The notes under the pieces were generated by a model that saw only the letters and a list, made by a program, of their open reading frames with translations, did not search any database and had not been told where the DNA came from. From Streptomyces sp. LaPpAH-108 (GTDB lineage: Bacteria; Actinomycetota; Actinomycetes; Streptomycetales; Streptomycetaceae), in assembly GCF_000373625.1 (NCBI RefSeq), contig NZ_KB891987.1:310001-374000 (forward strand): a DNA stretch of 64,000 nucleotides, written 5' to 3'. Below are positions 37,126 to 45,572 of this stretch, one piece after another. Position numbers and translations under genes: made by a program. The first letter of the stretch is position 1, and every line of letters starts with the position of its first letter.

Positions 37126-38535
37126 TCATCGGTGGGGGGTGGTGGGCGATGCTACGCGCTCGCTTTCCGGCGCCGTCGCCGGGAGGGGTCGTTCCCGGCC
37201 GCCGTAGCCCGCGACCACCAGCGCCGTCGCCGCCAGCACGACCAGTGCGACCGTGCGCAGCGCCGGGCCCATGCCCTGGGCGAGGCCGGTGTGGGCGGCG
37301 AGCACGGTGCCGGTGACCGCGACGCCGAGCGCGGCCCCGGTCTCGCGGGCGGTGGTGCCGAGCCCGGAGCCGAGGCCCGCCTGGTGGGCGGGGAGCGAGG
37401 TGACGACGCCGAGGGTCAGCGCGGGCATGGAGAGCCCGGTGCCCGCCGAGGTGACCAGGAGCCAGCAGGCGTAGAGCCCGTACGGGGTGCCCGCACCGGC
37501 GGTGGACGCGCCGAGCAGCCCGGCGCCGATCAGGGCGAGCCCGGTGCCGACGACCGTACGGGGCGGAACCCGCCACCGCGTGGCCAGCTTCTGCGACAGG
37601 GCCATGCCGACCGGCAGCGGCATGATCGCCAGGCCGGTGAGGGCGGCGCCGTAGCCCTTGACGTCCTGGAGGTACTGGGAGTTGACGAAGAAGAGGGCGA
37701 ACAGGCCGAAGAATCCGGTGGCCGTGCCGAGGGAAGCGGCGCGCAGCCGGGGCGACGCGAAGACCCGGGGGTCGAACAGCGGCGCCGGGGAGCGCAGGGC
37801 GTGCCGGGTGAACCCGCCGATCAGGGCGGCACCGGCGAGGAAGGCACCGAGGATGCGGGCGGAGGTCCAGCCGTAGGTCGGCCCCTCGATGATGCCGAAC
37901 AGGACCGCGACCAGACCCGCCGTCAGCAGCACGGTGCCGAGCGGGTCGGGGCGGGCGCCCGGGGAGCGCTCGGTGCGCGGGGTGGTGCGGGCGACGGCCG
38001 CGGCGAGCAGGGCGGCGAGCGGGACCATCACCGCGAACAGCGCGCGCCAGGACAGGAATTGCCCGGCGAGTCCGCCGCCCAGGTTGCCCACCGCGCCACC
38101 GAGGCCCAGCGAGAGGGTCCACGCGCCCATCGCCGCTGCCCGGGTCTCGGGCGTGGACAGCCGCATCAGGATCGAGAGGGTGGCCGGGGTGATCAGGGCG
38201 GCTCCGGCGCCGGACAGGCCGCGGCCCGCGATCAGCACGGCCGGGTCCGTCGCGAGCGCGCTGGTCGCGGCCCCGGCGGCGAACAGGCCGAGCCCGGCGA
38301 GCAGGGCGCCCTTGCGGCCGTAGCGGTCGCCGGTCGCCCCGGCCGGGATGAGGAGGGCGGCGAAGGCGATGACATAGGCGTCCACCATCCACAGCAGCTC
38401 GCTGTGCGAGGGGTGCAGGGAGGACGCGATCAGCTGCGGGATCAGGAGGTTGATGGCCGCGACCATGCTCTGGGCGACCAGGACGCAGGCGCACAGCGTG
38501 AGCAGGACGGGGCGTTTCAGGGCAGGCGGGGGCAC
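37126..38535 (-). CDS. MFS drug/proton antiporter (DHA2, 14 TM type)
   Basis: A 469-aa transporter. The first segment LLTLCACVLVAQSMVAAINLLIPQLI and the conserved loop GATGDRYGRKGALLAGLGLF are typical of DHA2/EmrB-QacA exporters, and about 14 hydrophobic segments are seen. GTG 38535 was chosen over the GTG at 38574 because it has GGAGG a few bases upstream. Divergent from a LysR regulator with paired operator sites between them; probably induced by an unknown compound. May be co-transcribed with the SIP gene. Confidence 0.87.
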   Translation of the reverse strand: MPPPALKRPVLLTLCACVLVAQSMVAAINLLIPQLIASSLHPSHSELLWMVDAYVIAFAALLIPAGATGDRYGRKGALLAGLGLFAAGAATSALATDPAVLIAGRGLSGAGAALITPATLSILMRLSTPETRAAAMGAWTLSLGLGGAVGNLGGGLAGQFLSWRALFAVMVPLAALLAAAVARTTPRTERSPGARPDPLGTVLLTAGLVAVLFGIIEGPTYGWTSARILGAFLAGAALIGGFTRHALRSPAPLFDPRVFASPRLRAASLGTATGFFGLFALFFVNSQYLQDVKGYGAALTGLAIMPLPVGMALSQKLATRWRVPPRTVVGTGLALIGAGLLGASTAGAGTPYGLYACWLLVTSAGTGLSMPALTLGVVTSLPAHQAGLGSGLGTTARETGAALGVAVTGTVLAAHTGLAQGMGPALRTVALVVLAATALVVAGYGGRERPLPATAPESERVASPTTPHR

Positions 38536-38603
38536 GGCTCCTCCAGGAGCGGGTGGTGGGGAAGGTCCTCTCACCGTAGGGTCGGCCCTGACCTGCTTTC
38601 CAG

Positions 38604-38640
38604 TGCAACTTTCGCAAGGGATGATTGCGTATGACGCAAT
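38604..38640. promoter_or_regulatory. Paired LysR-type operator sites (TGC-N7-GCA)
   Basis: Two sites, 38604-38616 and 38626-38638, share TGC-N7-GCA and are centred exactly 22 bp apart, two helical turns. The second extends to a perfect ATTGCGT/ACGCAAT palindrome (38624-38640) whose centre is the ATG of the LysR gene, so binding would block the regulator's own expression. Confidence 0.65.
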
Positions 38641-39572
38641 CCGGGGCGGCCGAGCCGTCGACGGCCGCCGGAGTGGACCTCAACCTGCTGCTCGCGCTCG
38701 ACGTGCTCCTGGAGGAACAGAGCGTCCAGGGTGCCGCCCGCCGACTGCATCTGTCGGAGCCCGCGATGAGCCGCACCCTCGGGCGCATCCGCAAGGCGCT
38801 CGGCGACCCGGTGCTGGTGCGCGCCGGGCGGCGCATGGTGCCGACCCCGCACGCGCTGGCGGTACGGGCCGAGGTGAGCGCGGTGGTGGAGCGTGCCCGC
38901 GCGCTGTTCGCGCCCGGGCGGGACACCGACCTGCGCACGGTGACCCGTACCTTCACGATCCTCGGCCACGACATGTCCGCCGCCACCCTCGGCCCCGCCC
39001 TGCTCGCCCGGGCGGCGCGCGAGGCGCCCGGCATCCGGCTGCGGTTCCTGTCCGAGAGCCACGTCGACGCCCCCTTCCTGCGCCAGGGCACCGCCGATCT
39101 GGAGGTCGGCGTGGTGGACACGACCGCGCCCGAGGTGCATGTAGAGACGGTCCACGAGGACCGCATGCTCGGGGTCGTACGGGCCGGACATCCGCTTCTG
39201 GAAGGGGAGTTGACCCCGGAGCGGTTCGCTCGTGAGGCCGGGCACCTCGGCGTGTCCCGGCGGGGCAGGCTGCACGGCCCGATCGACGACGAGCTGGCCG
39301 CGCTCGGCCTGGAGCGGCACGTGGTCGGCAGTGTCGGGACCTATCCCGCCTCGCTGTTCGTGCTCCGTGACACCGACCTGATCGGGATCGTGAGCGAAGG
39401 GGGCCGCACCCTGGCCGAGGCTCTGGGGCTGGTCACCTTCCCGGTGCCGCTTCCCCTTCCGCCGCTGCGCGTGGGCATCGCATGGCATCCCCGGCACGAC
39501 GCGGACCCGGCGCACGCGTGGCTGCGGGACGGGGTACGGGGGCTGCTGCGGGGGGCCGGGACCGCGAGCTGA
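38631..39572 (+). CDS. LysR-family transcriptional regulator
   Basis: A 313-aa regulator. Winged HTH at residues ~15-75 (LDVLLEEQSVQGAARRLHLSEPAMSRTLGRIRKALGDPVLVRAGRRM), then a LysR substrate-binding domain (TLGPALLARAAREAPGIRLRFL, DLEVGVVDT). ATG 38631 chosen, with AAGGG ten bases upstream; a TTG six bases earlier is possible. Divergent from the MFS exporter it most likely controls. Confidence 0.92.
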   Translation: MTQSGAAEPSTAAGVDLNLLLALDVLLEEQSVQGAARRLHLSEPAMSRTLGRIRKALGDPVLVRAGRRMVPTPHALAVRAEVSAVVERARALFAPGRDTDLRTVTRTFTILGHDMSAATLGPALLARAAREAPGIRLRFLSESHVDAPFLRQGTADLEVGVVDTTAPEVHVETVHEDRMLGVVRAGHPLLEGELTPERFAREAGHLGVSRRGRLHGPIDDELAALGLERHVVGSVGTYPASLFVLRDTDLIGIVSEGGRTLAEALGLVTFPVPLPLPPLRVGIAWHPRHDADPAHAWLRDGVRGLLRGAGTAS

Positions 39573-39718
39573 CCCCGTGTGTCGGACCCGTTTCACAGGG
39601 CTCACACAGTGCTCGGCTGCAAAACGGGTGCCGTCGCCCCCGCCTCGCCTCTATCCTCGGGGTCCGTCCGTCGGCCCGCTGACACGGGCCGCGCGTCACC
39701 ACTTTTCGGGGGAGTGGC

Positions 39719-41446
39719 ATGAGCGCCGCACAGGTGCCGGAGCAGAGCCGGACCACGTCCGCCGGGGCGCCGCCCGCCCTTCCGGGCACACCACCGCACG
39801 CCAGCGAGGCGACCCGGCTGCTGTGCGCGGGGACGTATCTCGACTCCGGCTACCGCGACCAGGTCATCGAGGAGCTGCACCTCAACGAACAGCGCATCGT
39901 GGCACCGTCGTCGGGCTTCGACGCGGCGCGGGTCCTCGCGCACGCGCTGCGGGCGCGGCGCCTCGAGCTGCTGTGGTCCGGGGCGGTGCTCGGGCTGTGG
40001 GTGCTGGGCGTGGTGCTCGGGGGCCCGGTGCTCCTCCTCGCCCTGTGGCCCAGCGTCCTGCTCGCCCTCGCGCCGCTGATCCGGGGACGGGCCGAACAGC
40101 CGCCGTTCTACCGGGTGTTCCTCGCCTTCCTCGTGCGCTGGGGAAGCCGGTGGACCCTCGTGGTGCTGCTGGTCCTCGTCCTGGCCGCCGCGTTCGGCTC
40201 GGGGCCGGACGACGCGCCCTCCGACAGGTACGGCTCTTCCTCTTCCTCTTCTTCCTCCTCCTCGGACGGTCTGCTCGACTTCGCGACCGGGATGGAGCCC
40301 TGGCAGGGCTGGGCCTGTCTCGTCGCGCTGGCCCTCGTCTGGCTGTGCGTGTACGGGCGCCTCGACCAGGTCAACCGGGCGCTCGGGGCCGAACTCTCCC
40401 CGCAGCGCTTCCCGGACGCCGTCGCCGACCCCGCCGAACGGGCCGAGGGAGCCCGCTTCCAGCGGCTCAAGCGGCGCATCCGGCTGGAGCAGCACGCGCC
40501 GCTGGTCATGTACCACGAGAGCCGCCCCTTCTGCGGCGCCGGATCGCCCTACGACACCTGGGTGCTCGCGGTCGAACTGAAGCCGGACGAGCTGGCGAAG
40601 CGGCAGCAGCCGCTCGCCAACCGGCTGATCCTGGAGAAGATCCGCCGCCAGCTCGAACAGCTGCGGATCTCCGCCGAGCACGCGGGCCCCGGGGTACGGG
40701 ACCGGCTGCGCGGGCTGGCCATCGACGAGTGCGTGTTCCTGCCCGTCGAGGGGCTGCTCCGGCGCGACCAGGCGCCGTACTCCGCCGAGGCGTTCGCCGA
40801 GCACCGGGCGCGCGCGGTGGAGGAGGGGGCGGAGAAGCGGCGGCACTTCCTGCGCGTGCGCGTCGACGGCTGGGAGGAGGAGCTGGTCGTCACGGTCTTC
40901 GTGCGGGTGCACACCCAGGGGCGGATGCTCGTCCTGGAGATCGCCCCGCATGTCCTGCGGCCGGTGCGCGAGGACTTCAAGGAGGCCGACCGCGTCGCCC
41001 ACCGCTTCCGGCACAACAACCTGGTCGGCCGGGCCGCCACCGCGCTCGCCCTGGTGCCGGGTTCGGCGGGGGCCGCGCTGCTCCAGCTCGGCCGGGGGCT
41101 GGTGTCCGTGTGGCGGGCCGTCACCGGCGGGTACGCGGGCGCGCTGCCGGAGGGCCCCGCCCTCTCCGTGCGCGAACTCGGCTCGCGGCCCGACGGCTCG
41201 CTCTTCCAGGAGATGGACGTGGCCCGCTACCTCAAGAGCGTGCAGGACCGCGTCGCCCACGGGGTGCGCTCCGCGCTCGCCGAATCCGGGTACGAGACCG
41301 GCGAGTTCGTCCAGAAGGTCGTCAACATCAGCAACGGCGACGTCAACATCGGCCGCGTGGAGGGCAGCACGTTCGCCGTCGGCAGCCACGCGTCGGCCTC
41401 CGGCGGTTTCGCGGGTGGCCCGGTGTCGCAGAAGGGAACCGATTAG
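39719..41446 (+). CDS. Multi-pass membrane protein with C-terminal amyloid-signalling-like motif (gene A)
   Basis: A 575-aa protein I do not recognise as a named family. Residues ~85-121 form two membrane segments (LLWSGAVLGLWVLGVVLGG, LLLALWPSVLLALAPL), ~144-160 a third (WTLVVLLVLVLAAAF) and ~196-212 a fourth. Residues 173-182 are ten consecutive serines written in unusually T-rich codons. The soluble region (~215-530) has no catalytic motif I can name. The last ~40 residues switch character: VNISNGDVNIGRVEG, then STFAVGSHA, then a Gly-rich tail. The same STFAVGSHA motif recurs in the next two ORFs, exactly 128 bp apart. An effector with the motif at its C-terminus next to partners with it at the N-terminus is the layout of bacterial amyloid signalling pairs. 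ATG 39719 after GGGGGAG. Confidence 0.8.
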   Translation: MSAAQVPEQSRTTSAGAPPALPGTPPHASEATRLLCAGTYLDSGYRDQVIEELHLNEQRIVAPSSGFDAARVLAHALRARRLELLWSGAVLGLWVLGVVLGGPVLLLALWPSVLLALAPLIRGRAEQPPFYRVFLAFLVRWGSRWTLVVLLVLVLAAAFGSGPDDAPSDRYGSSSSSSSSSSDGLLDFATGMEPWQGWACLVALALVWLCVYGRLDQVNRALGAELSPQRFPDAVADPAERAEGARFQRLKRRIRLEQHAPLVMYHESRPFCGAGSPYDTWVLAVELKPDELAKRQQPLANRLILEKIRRQLEQLRISAEHAGPGVRDRLRGLAIDECVFLPVEGLLRRDQAPYSAEAFAEHRARAVEEGAEKRRHFLRVRVDGWEEELVVTVFVRVHTQGRMLVLEIAPHVLRPVREDFKEADRVAHRFRHNNLVGRAATALALVPGSAGAALLQLGRGLVSVWRAVTGGYAGALPEGPALSVRELGSRPDGSLFQEMDVARYLKSVQDRVAHGVRSALAESGYETGEFVQKVVNISNGDVNIGRVEGSTFAVGSHASASGGFAGGPVSQKGTD

Positions 41447-41648
41447 CCATGTCCGGTGACGAGTGCCACGTGAGTTTCGGGGGCGTGTCGCACAGCACGT
41501 TCGCGGTGGGCAGCCATGCGGGTGCCTGCGGCGCGATCGCGGGTGGCCCGGTGTCGCAGAAGGGAACCGATTAGCCATGTCCGGTGACGAGCCCCATGTG
41601 AGCTTCGGGGACGTGTCGCACAGTACGTTCGCCGTCGGCAGCCATGCC
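41366..41648 (+). repeat. Three-copy direct repeat with 128-bp period
   Basis: The STFAVGSHA-coding segment occurs at 41366-41392, 41494-41520 and 41622-41648, each shifted by exactly 128 bp. A 55-bp stretch with the stop of one ORF and the start of the next is identical at 41409-41463 and 41537-41591. Because 128 is not a multiple of three, each copy sits in a different frame and carries its own stop and start. Confidence 0.9.
41449..41574 (+). CDS. 41-aa motif-only microprotein (gene B)
   Basis: The ORF begins two bases after the stop of gene A and encodes 41 residues. Its head (MSGDECHVSFGGVSHS) is nearly that of gene C and its tail (GGPVSQKGTD) is identical to the end of gene A, with STFAVGSHA in the middle. 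It therefore looks like a junction product of a tandem duplication spanning the A/C boundary. The ribosome site AAGGGAA lies ten bases upstream, inside the end of gene A. If translated, it is little more than the shared motif and could seed or cap assemblies of its neighbours. It could also be a passive relic. Confidence 0.6.
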   Translation: MSGDECHVSFGGVSHSTFAVGSHAGACGAIAGGPVSQKGTD

Positions 41649-41933
41649 CACGCCGAGAGTCATCATCACGGCGGGGGTGTCTCGGCCGACCCCGCTGCCG
41701 AGGAACTGCTCGCTGCCGTACGGGAGTTGCGGGCCGACCTCGCCCGGGTCCGCGCCGACGACCGCACCGCCGCGCTGGACACCGCGCTCGCCGACACCGA
41801 GGCCGAGATCACCCGGACCGGCCAGGCCGCCCCGACCCGCCGCGAGCGCCTTCGGGAACTCCTCGCCGACTCCCAGGCCCTCATGAGCGTGCTCGCCTCG
41901 GCGGGCGCCCTCGCGGGCCTCCTGGGAATCTGA
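41577..41933 (+). CDS. Small helical protein with N-terminal amyloid-signalling-like motif (gene C)
   Basis: A 118-aa protein. Residues 1-24 carry MSGDEPHVSFGDVSHS-STFAVGSHA, followed by a His-rich linker (HAESHHHGGG). A helical region follows (LLAAVRELRADLARVRADDRTAALDTALADTEAEI, possible coiled coil) and a hydrophobic C-terminal helix (ALMSVLASAGALAGLLGI) able to insert in or lie on a membrane. Streptomyces encode many small proteins with a short N/G-rich motif in front of such a helical domain. It starts two bases after the stop of gene B with the same ribosome site copied by the repeat. No enzyme motif. Confidence 0.75.
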   Translation: MSGDEPHVSFGDVSHSTFAVGSHAHAESHHHGGGVSADPAAEELLAAVRELRADLARVRADDRTAALDTALADTEAEITRTGQAAPTRRERLRELLADSQALMSVLASAGALAGLLGI

Positions 41934-41957
41934 CCGCACAAGGGGAGGGGGGCCGCG

Positions 41958-43814
41958 ATGAGCGGGGGACCGCGGTACTGGAACGAGGACGCCCAGCGGT
42001 GGGAGGACGGCACGACGGAGTCCCCGTCGACGCCCACACCCCCGCCACCACCACGCCCGGACCGGGCCCCGGAAGCACCGGGCGCCGATCCGGCACCCGG
42101 CGCCCCACCACCGGCGTGGCCTCCGGCAGCGGGCCAGGGGGAGTGGCCCCCGGCAGCCGGCCAGCCCGCGTGGCCTCCGGCGGCGTCCGACCCGGAGTCC
42201 CCGACGGAGGTGTCGTCCGGCGGTGTCGGCGGGGCGGCGCGCGCGGGATCGGCGGACGGCGGGCAGGACGGGCCAGCCCCGACGGAGGTGTCGCCCGGCG
42301 GGCGTGGGTCGGGGCTGCCGGAGGGGTTCGCTTCGAGGGGTGCCGGTGAGGGGTCCTCGCTGCGTGATGCCGACGCGTCTCCGGCCGAGGTGTCGCCCGG
42401 TGGGCGCGGACGGGGGTTGCCGGAGAGGTCCGCTTCGAGGGGTGCCGGTGAGGGGGCCTCGGTCCGTGACTCCGACGCGTCTCCGACGGAGGTGTCGCCC
42501 GGTGGGCATGGGCCGGGGCTGCCGGAGGGGTTCGCGCCCAGGGGCGCTGGTGACGGGCCTTCGGCGCGTGATGCCGACGCGGGGTCTCCGGCCGAGCCGT
42601 CGTCCGGGGGGCGTGGCGCCGGGTTCCCGGCGGGAGCTGCGTCGGGGGGTGTCGGCTCAGGGTTCTCGGCCGGTTCGCCGGTGCGTGACTCCGACGCGTC
42701 TCCGGCCGAGGTGTCGCCCGGTGGGCGTGGGCCGGGGCTGCCGGACGGGTTCGCGCCGAAGGGTTCCGGTGGCGGGGCCTCGGTGGGGCGTCCCGGCGCG
42801 GGGTCTCCGGCCGACTCGTTGCCCAGGGGGAGCGGCTCGGGGTTCCCGGTGCGTGATGCCGACGCGTCTCCGGCCGAGCCTTCGCCCGGTGGGCGTGGGG
42901 CCGGTCTTCCCGGTGGGTTCGAGGCCGAGGGAGTCGGTGACGGGGGCTCGGCGGGGGCGTTTCCCGGTGGGTCGGGGTGGGCTCCTGCCGGAGGCGTAAC
43001 CCCCGTGCATGATCCCGACGCCGGGTTCCCCACCGCGACCTCCGTGGGTGAGGCCGAGGCGTACCCGGGTGGGTGGCCTGCCGATGGTGGGTGGCCGCCG
43101 CCCGAAGGGGACGACGAGCCGCAACCGGGCCGCGCCCGGCGGCTGTGGCCCGTGCTCGCCGCTGCCGCTGTCGTGGGGGTCGCCGTCGGGTTCGCGTTGG
43201 TCTTCGTGCTCGGGGGAGGTTCCGACGGGAGTCGGCCGTCGGCACAGGGCAGCTCCACCTCCGCCCCGGCGCCGACCGGGAGCACCGAGTCGGCCGCCCC
43301 CAGCCCGTCGCCCTCGCACCCCCCGGAGGGGTACGGGCTGCGCGACGACGACGAGGGCTTCCGGATCGCCGTGCCCGAGGGGTGGACGCGCAGCACCGCC
43401 CCCTCGTCGTACGGGTTCCGTGTGGTGAGCTACCGCAGCGCGGACCGCAGTCAGCGCGTACAGGTCTACGAGGTCGCGGAGCAGTCCCCGGACGCCTCCT
43501 TCGAGCTGTTCCTGTCGGCGGACACCCACAAGCCGCGCGGCTTCGAGAAGGTGGCGCTGCGGAACCTGGACGACGGAGAGTTCACCGGCTCACGCCTGGA
43601 GTACCGCGCCGACGCCCTCCAGGGCGAGCCCGACGTGGGGCCCTGGCGGGTGCTGGACGAGCGGTTCGTCGGGGCCGACGGCCGGATCTACGCGATAGCG
43701 GTCTACGGCCCCGAAGCGGACGACCGCGACGACCAGCTGAAGCTGCTCACCACCGCGCTGAGCTGGTTCTGTCCGCCCGGCAGGGACTGTGACACGGCGG
43801 CGCCGGTGGACTGA
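41958..43814 (+). CDS. Repeat-rich single-pass membrane protein (gene D)
   Basis: A 618-aa protein. It opens SGGPRYWNEDAQRWEDG, then a Pro-rich stretch. Residues ~75-360 consist of about eight degenerate ~33-residue repeats of the pattern SPAEVSPGGRGPGLP-GFA-RGAG-RDADA, intrinsically disordered. One transmembrane segment (LWPVLAAAAVVGVAVGFALVFVLGG, ~397-420) precedes an external Ser/Thr/Pro linker and a globular C-terminal domain (~450-618; DDDEGFRIAVPEGWTRS, then WRVLDERFVGADGRIYAIAVYG). This lipoprotein LpqN/PsbP-like fold is a guess. It begins 24 bp after gene C with a strong AGGGGAGGGGG site, so it probably belongs to the same operon. Confidence 0.78.
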   Translation: MSGGPRYWNEDAQRWEDGTTESPSTPTPPPPPRPDRAPEAPGADPAPGAPPPAWPPAAGQGEWPPAAGQPAWPPAASDPESPTEVSSGGVGGAARAGSADGGQDGPAPTEVSPGGRGSGLPEGFASRGAGEGSSLRDADASPAEVSPGGRGRGLPERSASRGAGEGASVRDSDASPTEVSPGGHGPGLPEGFAPRGAGDGPSARDADAGSPAEPSSGGRGAGFPAGAASGGVGSGFSAGSPVRDSDASPAEVSPGGRGPGLPDGFAPKGSGGGASVGRPGAGSPADSLPRGSGSGFPVRDADASPAEPSPGGRGAGLPGGFEAEGVGDGGSAGAFPGGSGWAPAGGVTPVHDPDAGFPTATSVGEAEAYPGGWPADGGWPPPEGDDEPQPGRARRLWPVLAAAAVVGVAVGFALVFVLGGGSDGSRPSAQGSSTSAPAPTGSTESAAPSPSPSHPPEGYGLRDDDEGFRIAVPEGWTRSTAPSSYGFRVVSYRSADRSQRVQVYEVAEQSPDASFELFLSADTHKPRGFEKVALRNLDDGEFTGSRLEYRADALQGEPDVGPWRVLDERFVGADGRIYAIAVYGPEADDRDDQLKLLTTALSWFCPPGRDCDTAAPVD

Positions 43815-43937
43815 CCCCGCCATCGGACGCGCCCTTTGTCCGCATTTCCTCCGTGATTTCAGTGACCCGGCCCACTTTCACCCCCCGAACGCGCATGTGC
43901 CTCGGAGGCCGAGGGAATGCGGTCCCGGTCCTTGGAG

Positions 43938-43953
43938 GTGACACCTCTGTCAC
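43938..43953. promoter_or_regulatory. Palindrome upstream of the betaine operon
   Basis: GTGACA-CCTC-TGTCAC is a perfect interrupted palindrome 39 bp before the betaine aldehyde dehydrogenase ATG. It is a plausible operator; the regulator is not encoded next to it. Confidence 0.45.
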
Positions 43954-43991
43954 ACAGGGGCGCTGAACAGGAACGGAAGGCAATACCGATC

Positions 43992-45512
43992 ATGGCGGAC
44001 AGAACGGAACGACCGGCCGAGGCGACCATCCGCGCCGGAGGCGAGTGGCTCGACGCGGCCTCCGGCGCGACACGCGAGATCCTGGACCCCGCGGACGCCC
44101 TGCCCTTCGCCGTGGTCGCGGAGGGTGACGAGAAGGACGCGGACCGGGCGATCGCCGCCGCCCGGCAGGCGTTCGACCAGGGCCCCTGGCCCCACACCCC
44201 CGTCGCCGAGCGCGCCGCCCTGCTGCGCCGCGTGGCGGACCTCCTCGTACGCGACCGCGAACCGCTCGGCCTGCTGGAGAGCCGGGACGCGGGCAAGACC
44301 GTGGAGGAGGGCCGCGTCGACATCGACTGCGTCGCCGACGCCTTCCGCTACTTCGCGGACCTGGTCGCCGCCGAGGCCCCCGGCCGCGTGGTCGACGCGG
44401 GCTCGCCCGGCATCCACAGCGTGGTCGTGCACGAGCCGGTCGGCGTCTGCTCGCTGATCACCCCCTGGAACTACCCCCTGCTCCAGGCGAGTTGGAAGAT
44501 CGCCCCCGCGCTCGCGGCGGGCAACACCTTCGTGATCAAGCCGAGCGAGATCACCCCGCTGACCACCGTCAAGCTGATCGAACTGCTCACCGAGGCCGGA
44601 CTCCCCGACGGCGTCGCGAACCTCGTCACCGGCCCCGGCCACACGGTCGGCGCCCGCCTGGCCGAGCACCCCGACGTCGACCTGGTCTCCTTCACCGGCG
44701 GCCTGGTCAGCGGCGTCAAGGTCGCCCAGGCCGCGGCCCCCACCGTGAAGAAGGTCGCCCTCGAACTCGGCGGCAAGAACCCCAACGTGGTATTCGCCGA
44801 CGCCTGCGCCACCGAGGAGGGCTTCGACACCGCCGTCGACCAGGCCCTCAACGCCGCCTTCATCCACAGTGGCCAGGTCTGCTCGGCGGGCGGACGCCTC
44901 ATCGTCGAGGAGGCGGTCCGCGACCGCTTCGTCGCCGAACTCGCGCGCCGCGCCCAGCAGATCAGGCTCGGCCGGGGCACCGCACCCGGCGTCGAGTGCG
45001 GCCCCCTCGTCTCCGAGCAGCAGCGCGCCAGGACCGAGGCGTACGTCGCCTCCGCGCTGGAAGAGGGCGCGGTGCTGCGCTGCGGCGGCAAGCGCCCCGA
45101 GCCGAGCGAGGACCGCCCCGAGTCCGGCTACTTCTACGAGCCCACCGTCCTCGACCACTGCCACCGCGAGATGCGCGTCGTACGGGAAGAGGTCTTCGGA
45201 CCCGTCCTCACCGTCGAGACCTTCCGCACCGAGGACGAGGCGATCACCCTCGCCAACGACACCGAGTACGGCCTCGCGGGCGCCGTCTGGACCGCCGACC
45301 CCGGCCGCGCCCGGCGCGTCGCCGCCCGGCTGCGGCACGGCACCGTGTGGATCAACGACTTCCACCCCTACCTGCCCCAGGCGGAGTGGGGCGGCTTCGG
45401 CAAGAGCGGCACCGGCCGCGAGCTGGGCCCCGCCGGACTCGCCGAGTACCGCGAGACCAAGCACGTCTACCAGAACCTCGCCCCCCGCCCGGTGCGCTGG
45501 TTCGCGGGCTGA
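43992..45512 (+). CDS. betB: Betaine aldehyde dehydrogenase
   Basis: A 506-aa NAD(P)-dependent aldehyde dehydrogenase. It has the NAD-site TPWNYPLLQASWKIAPALAAGN, the catalytic Glu in ALELGGKNPN and the catalytic Cys297 in HSGQVCSAGGR, plus EVFGPVL. It oxidises betaine aldehyde to glycine betaine. The assignment is strengthened by the choline dehydrogenase and betaine importer genes that follow. ATG 43992 is preceded by GGAACGGAAGG at a slightly long distance. Confidence 0.92.
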   Translation: MADRTERPAEATIRAGGEWLDAASGATREILDPADALPFAVVAEGDEKDADRAIAAARQAFDQGPWPHTPVAERAALLRRVADLLVRDREPLGLLESRDAGKTVEEGRVDIDCVADAFRYFADLVAAEAPGRVVDAGSPGIHSVVVHEPVGVCSLITPWNYPLLQASWKIAPALAAGNTFVIKPSEITPLTTVKLIELLTEAGLPDGVANLVTGPGHTVGARLAEHPDVDLVSFTGGLVSGVKVAQAAAPTVKKVALELGGKNPNVVFADACATEEGFDTAVDQALNAAFIHSGQVCSAGGRLIVEEAVRDRFVAELARRAQQIRLGRGTAPGVECGPLVSEQQRARTEAYVASALEEGAVLRCGGKRPEPSEDRPESGYFYEPTVLDHCHREMRVVREEVFGPVLTVETFRTEDEAITLANDTEYGLAGAVWTADPGRARRVAARLRHGTVWINDFHPYLPQAEWGGFGKSGTGRELGPAGLAEYRETKHVYQNLAPRPVRWFAG

Positions 45513-45572
45513 CCCCCGGCCCCCGCACGACCACCTCGTACGACCTCCCCGCCCCCAGGAGTCAGACACCCC

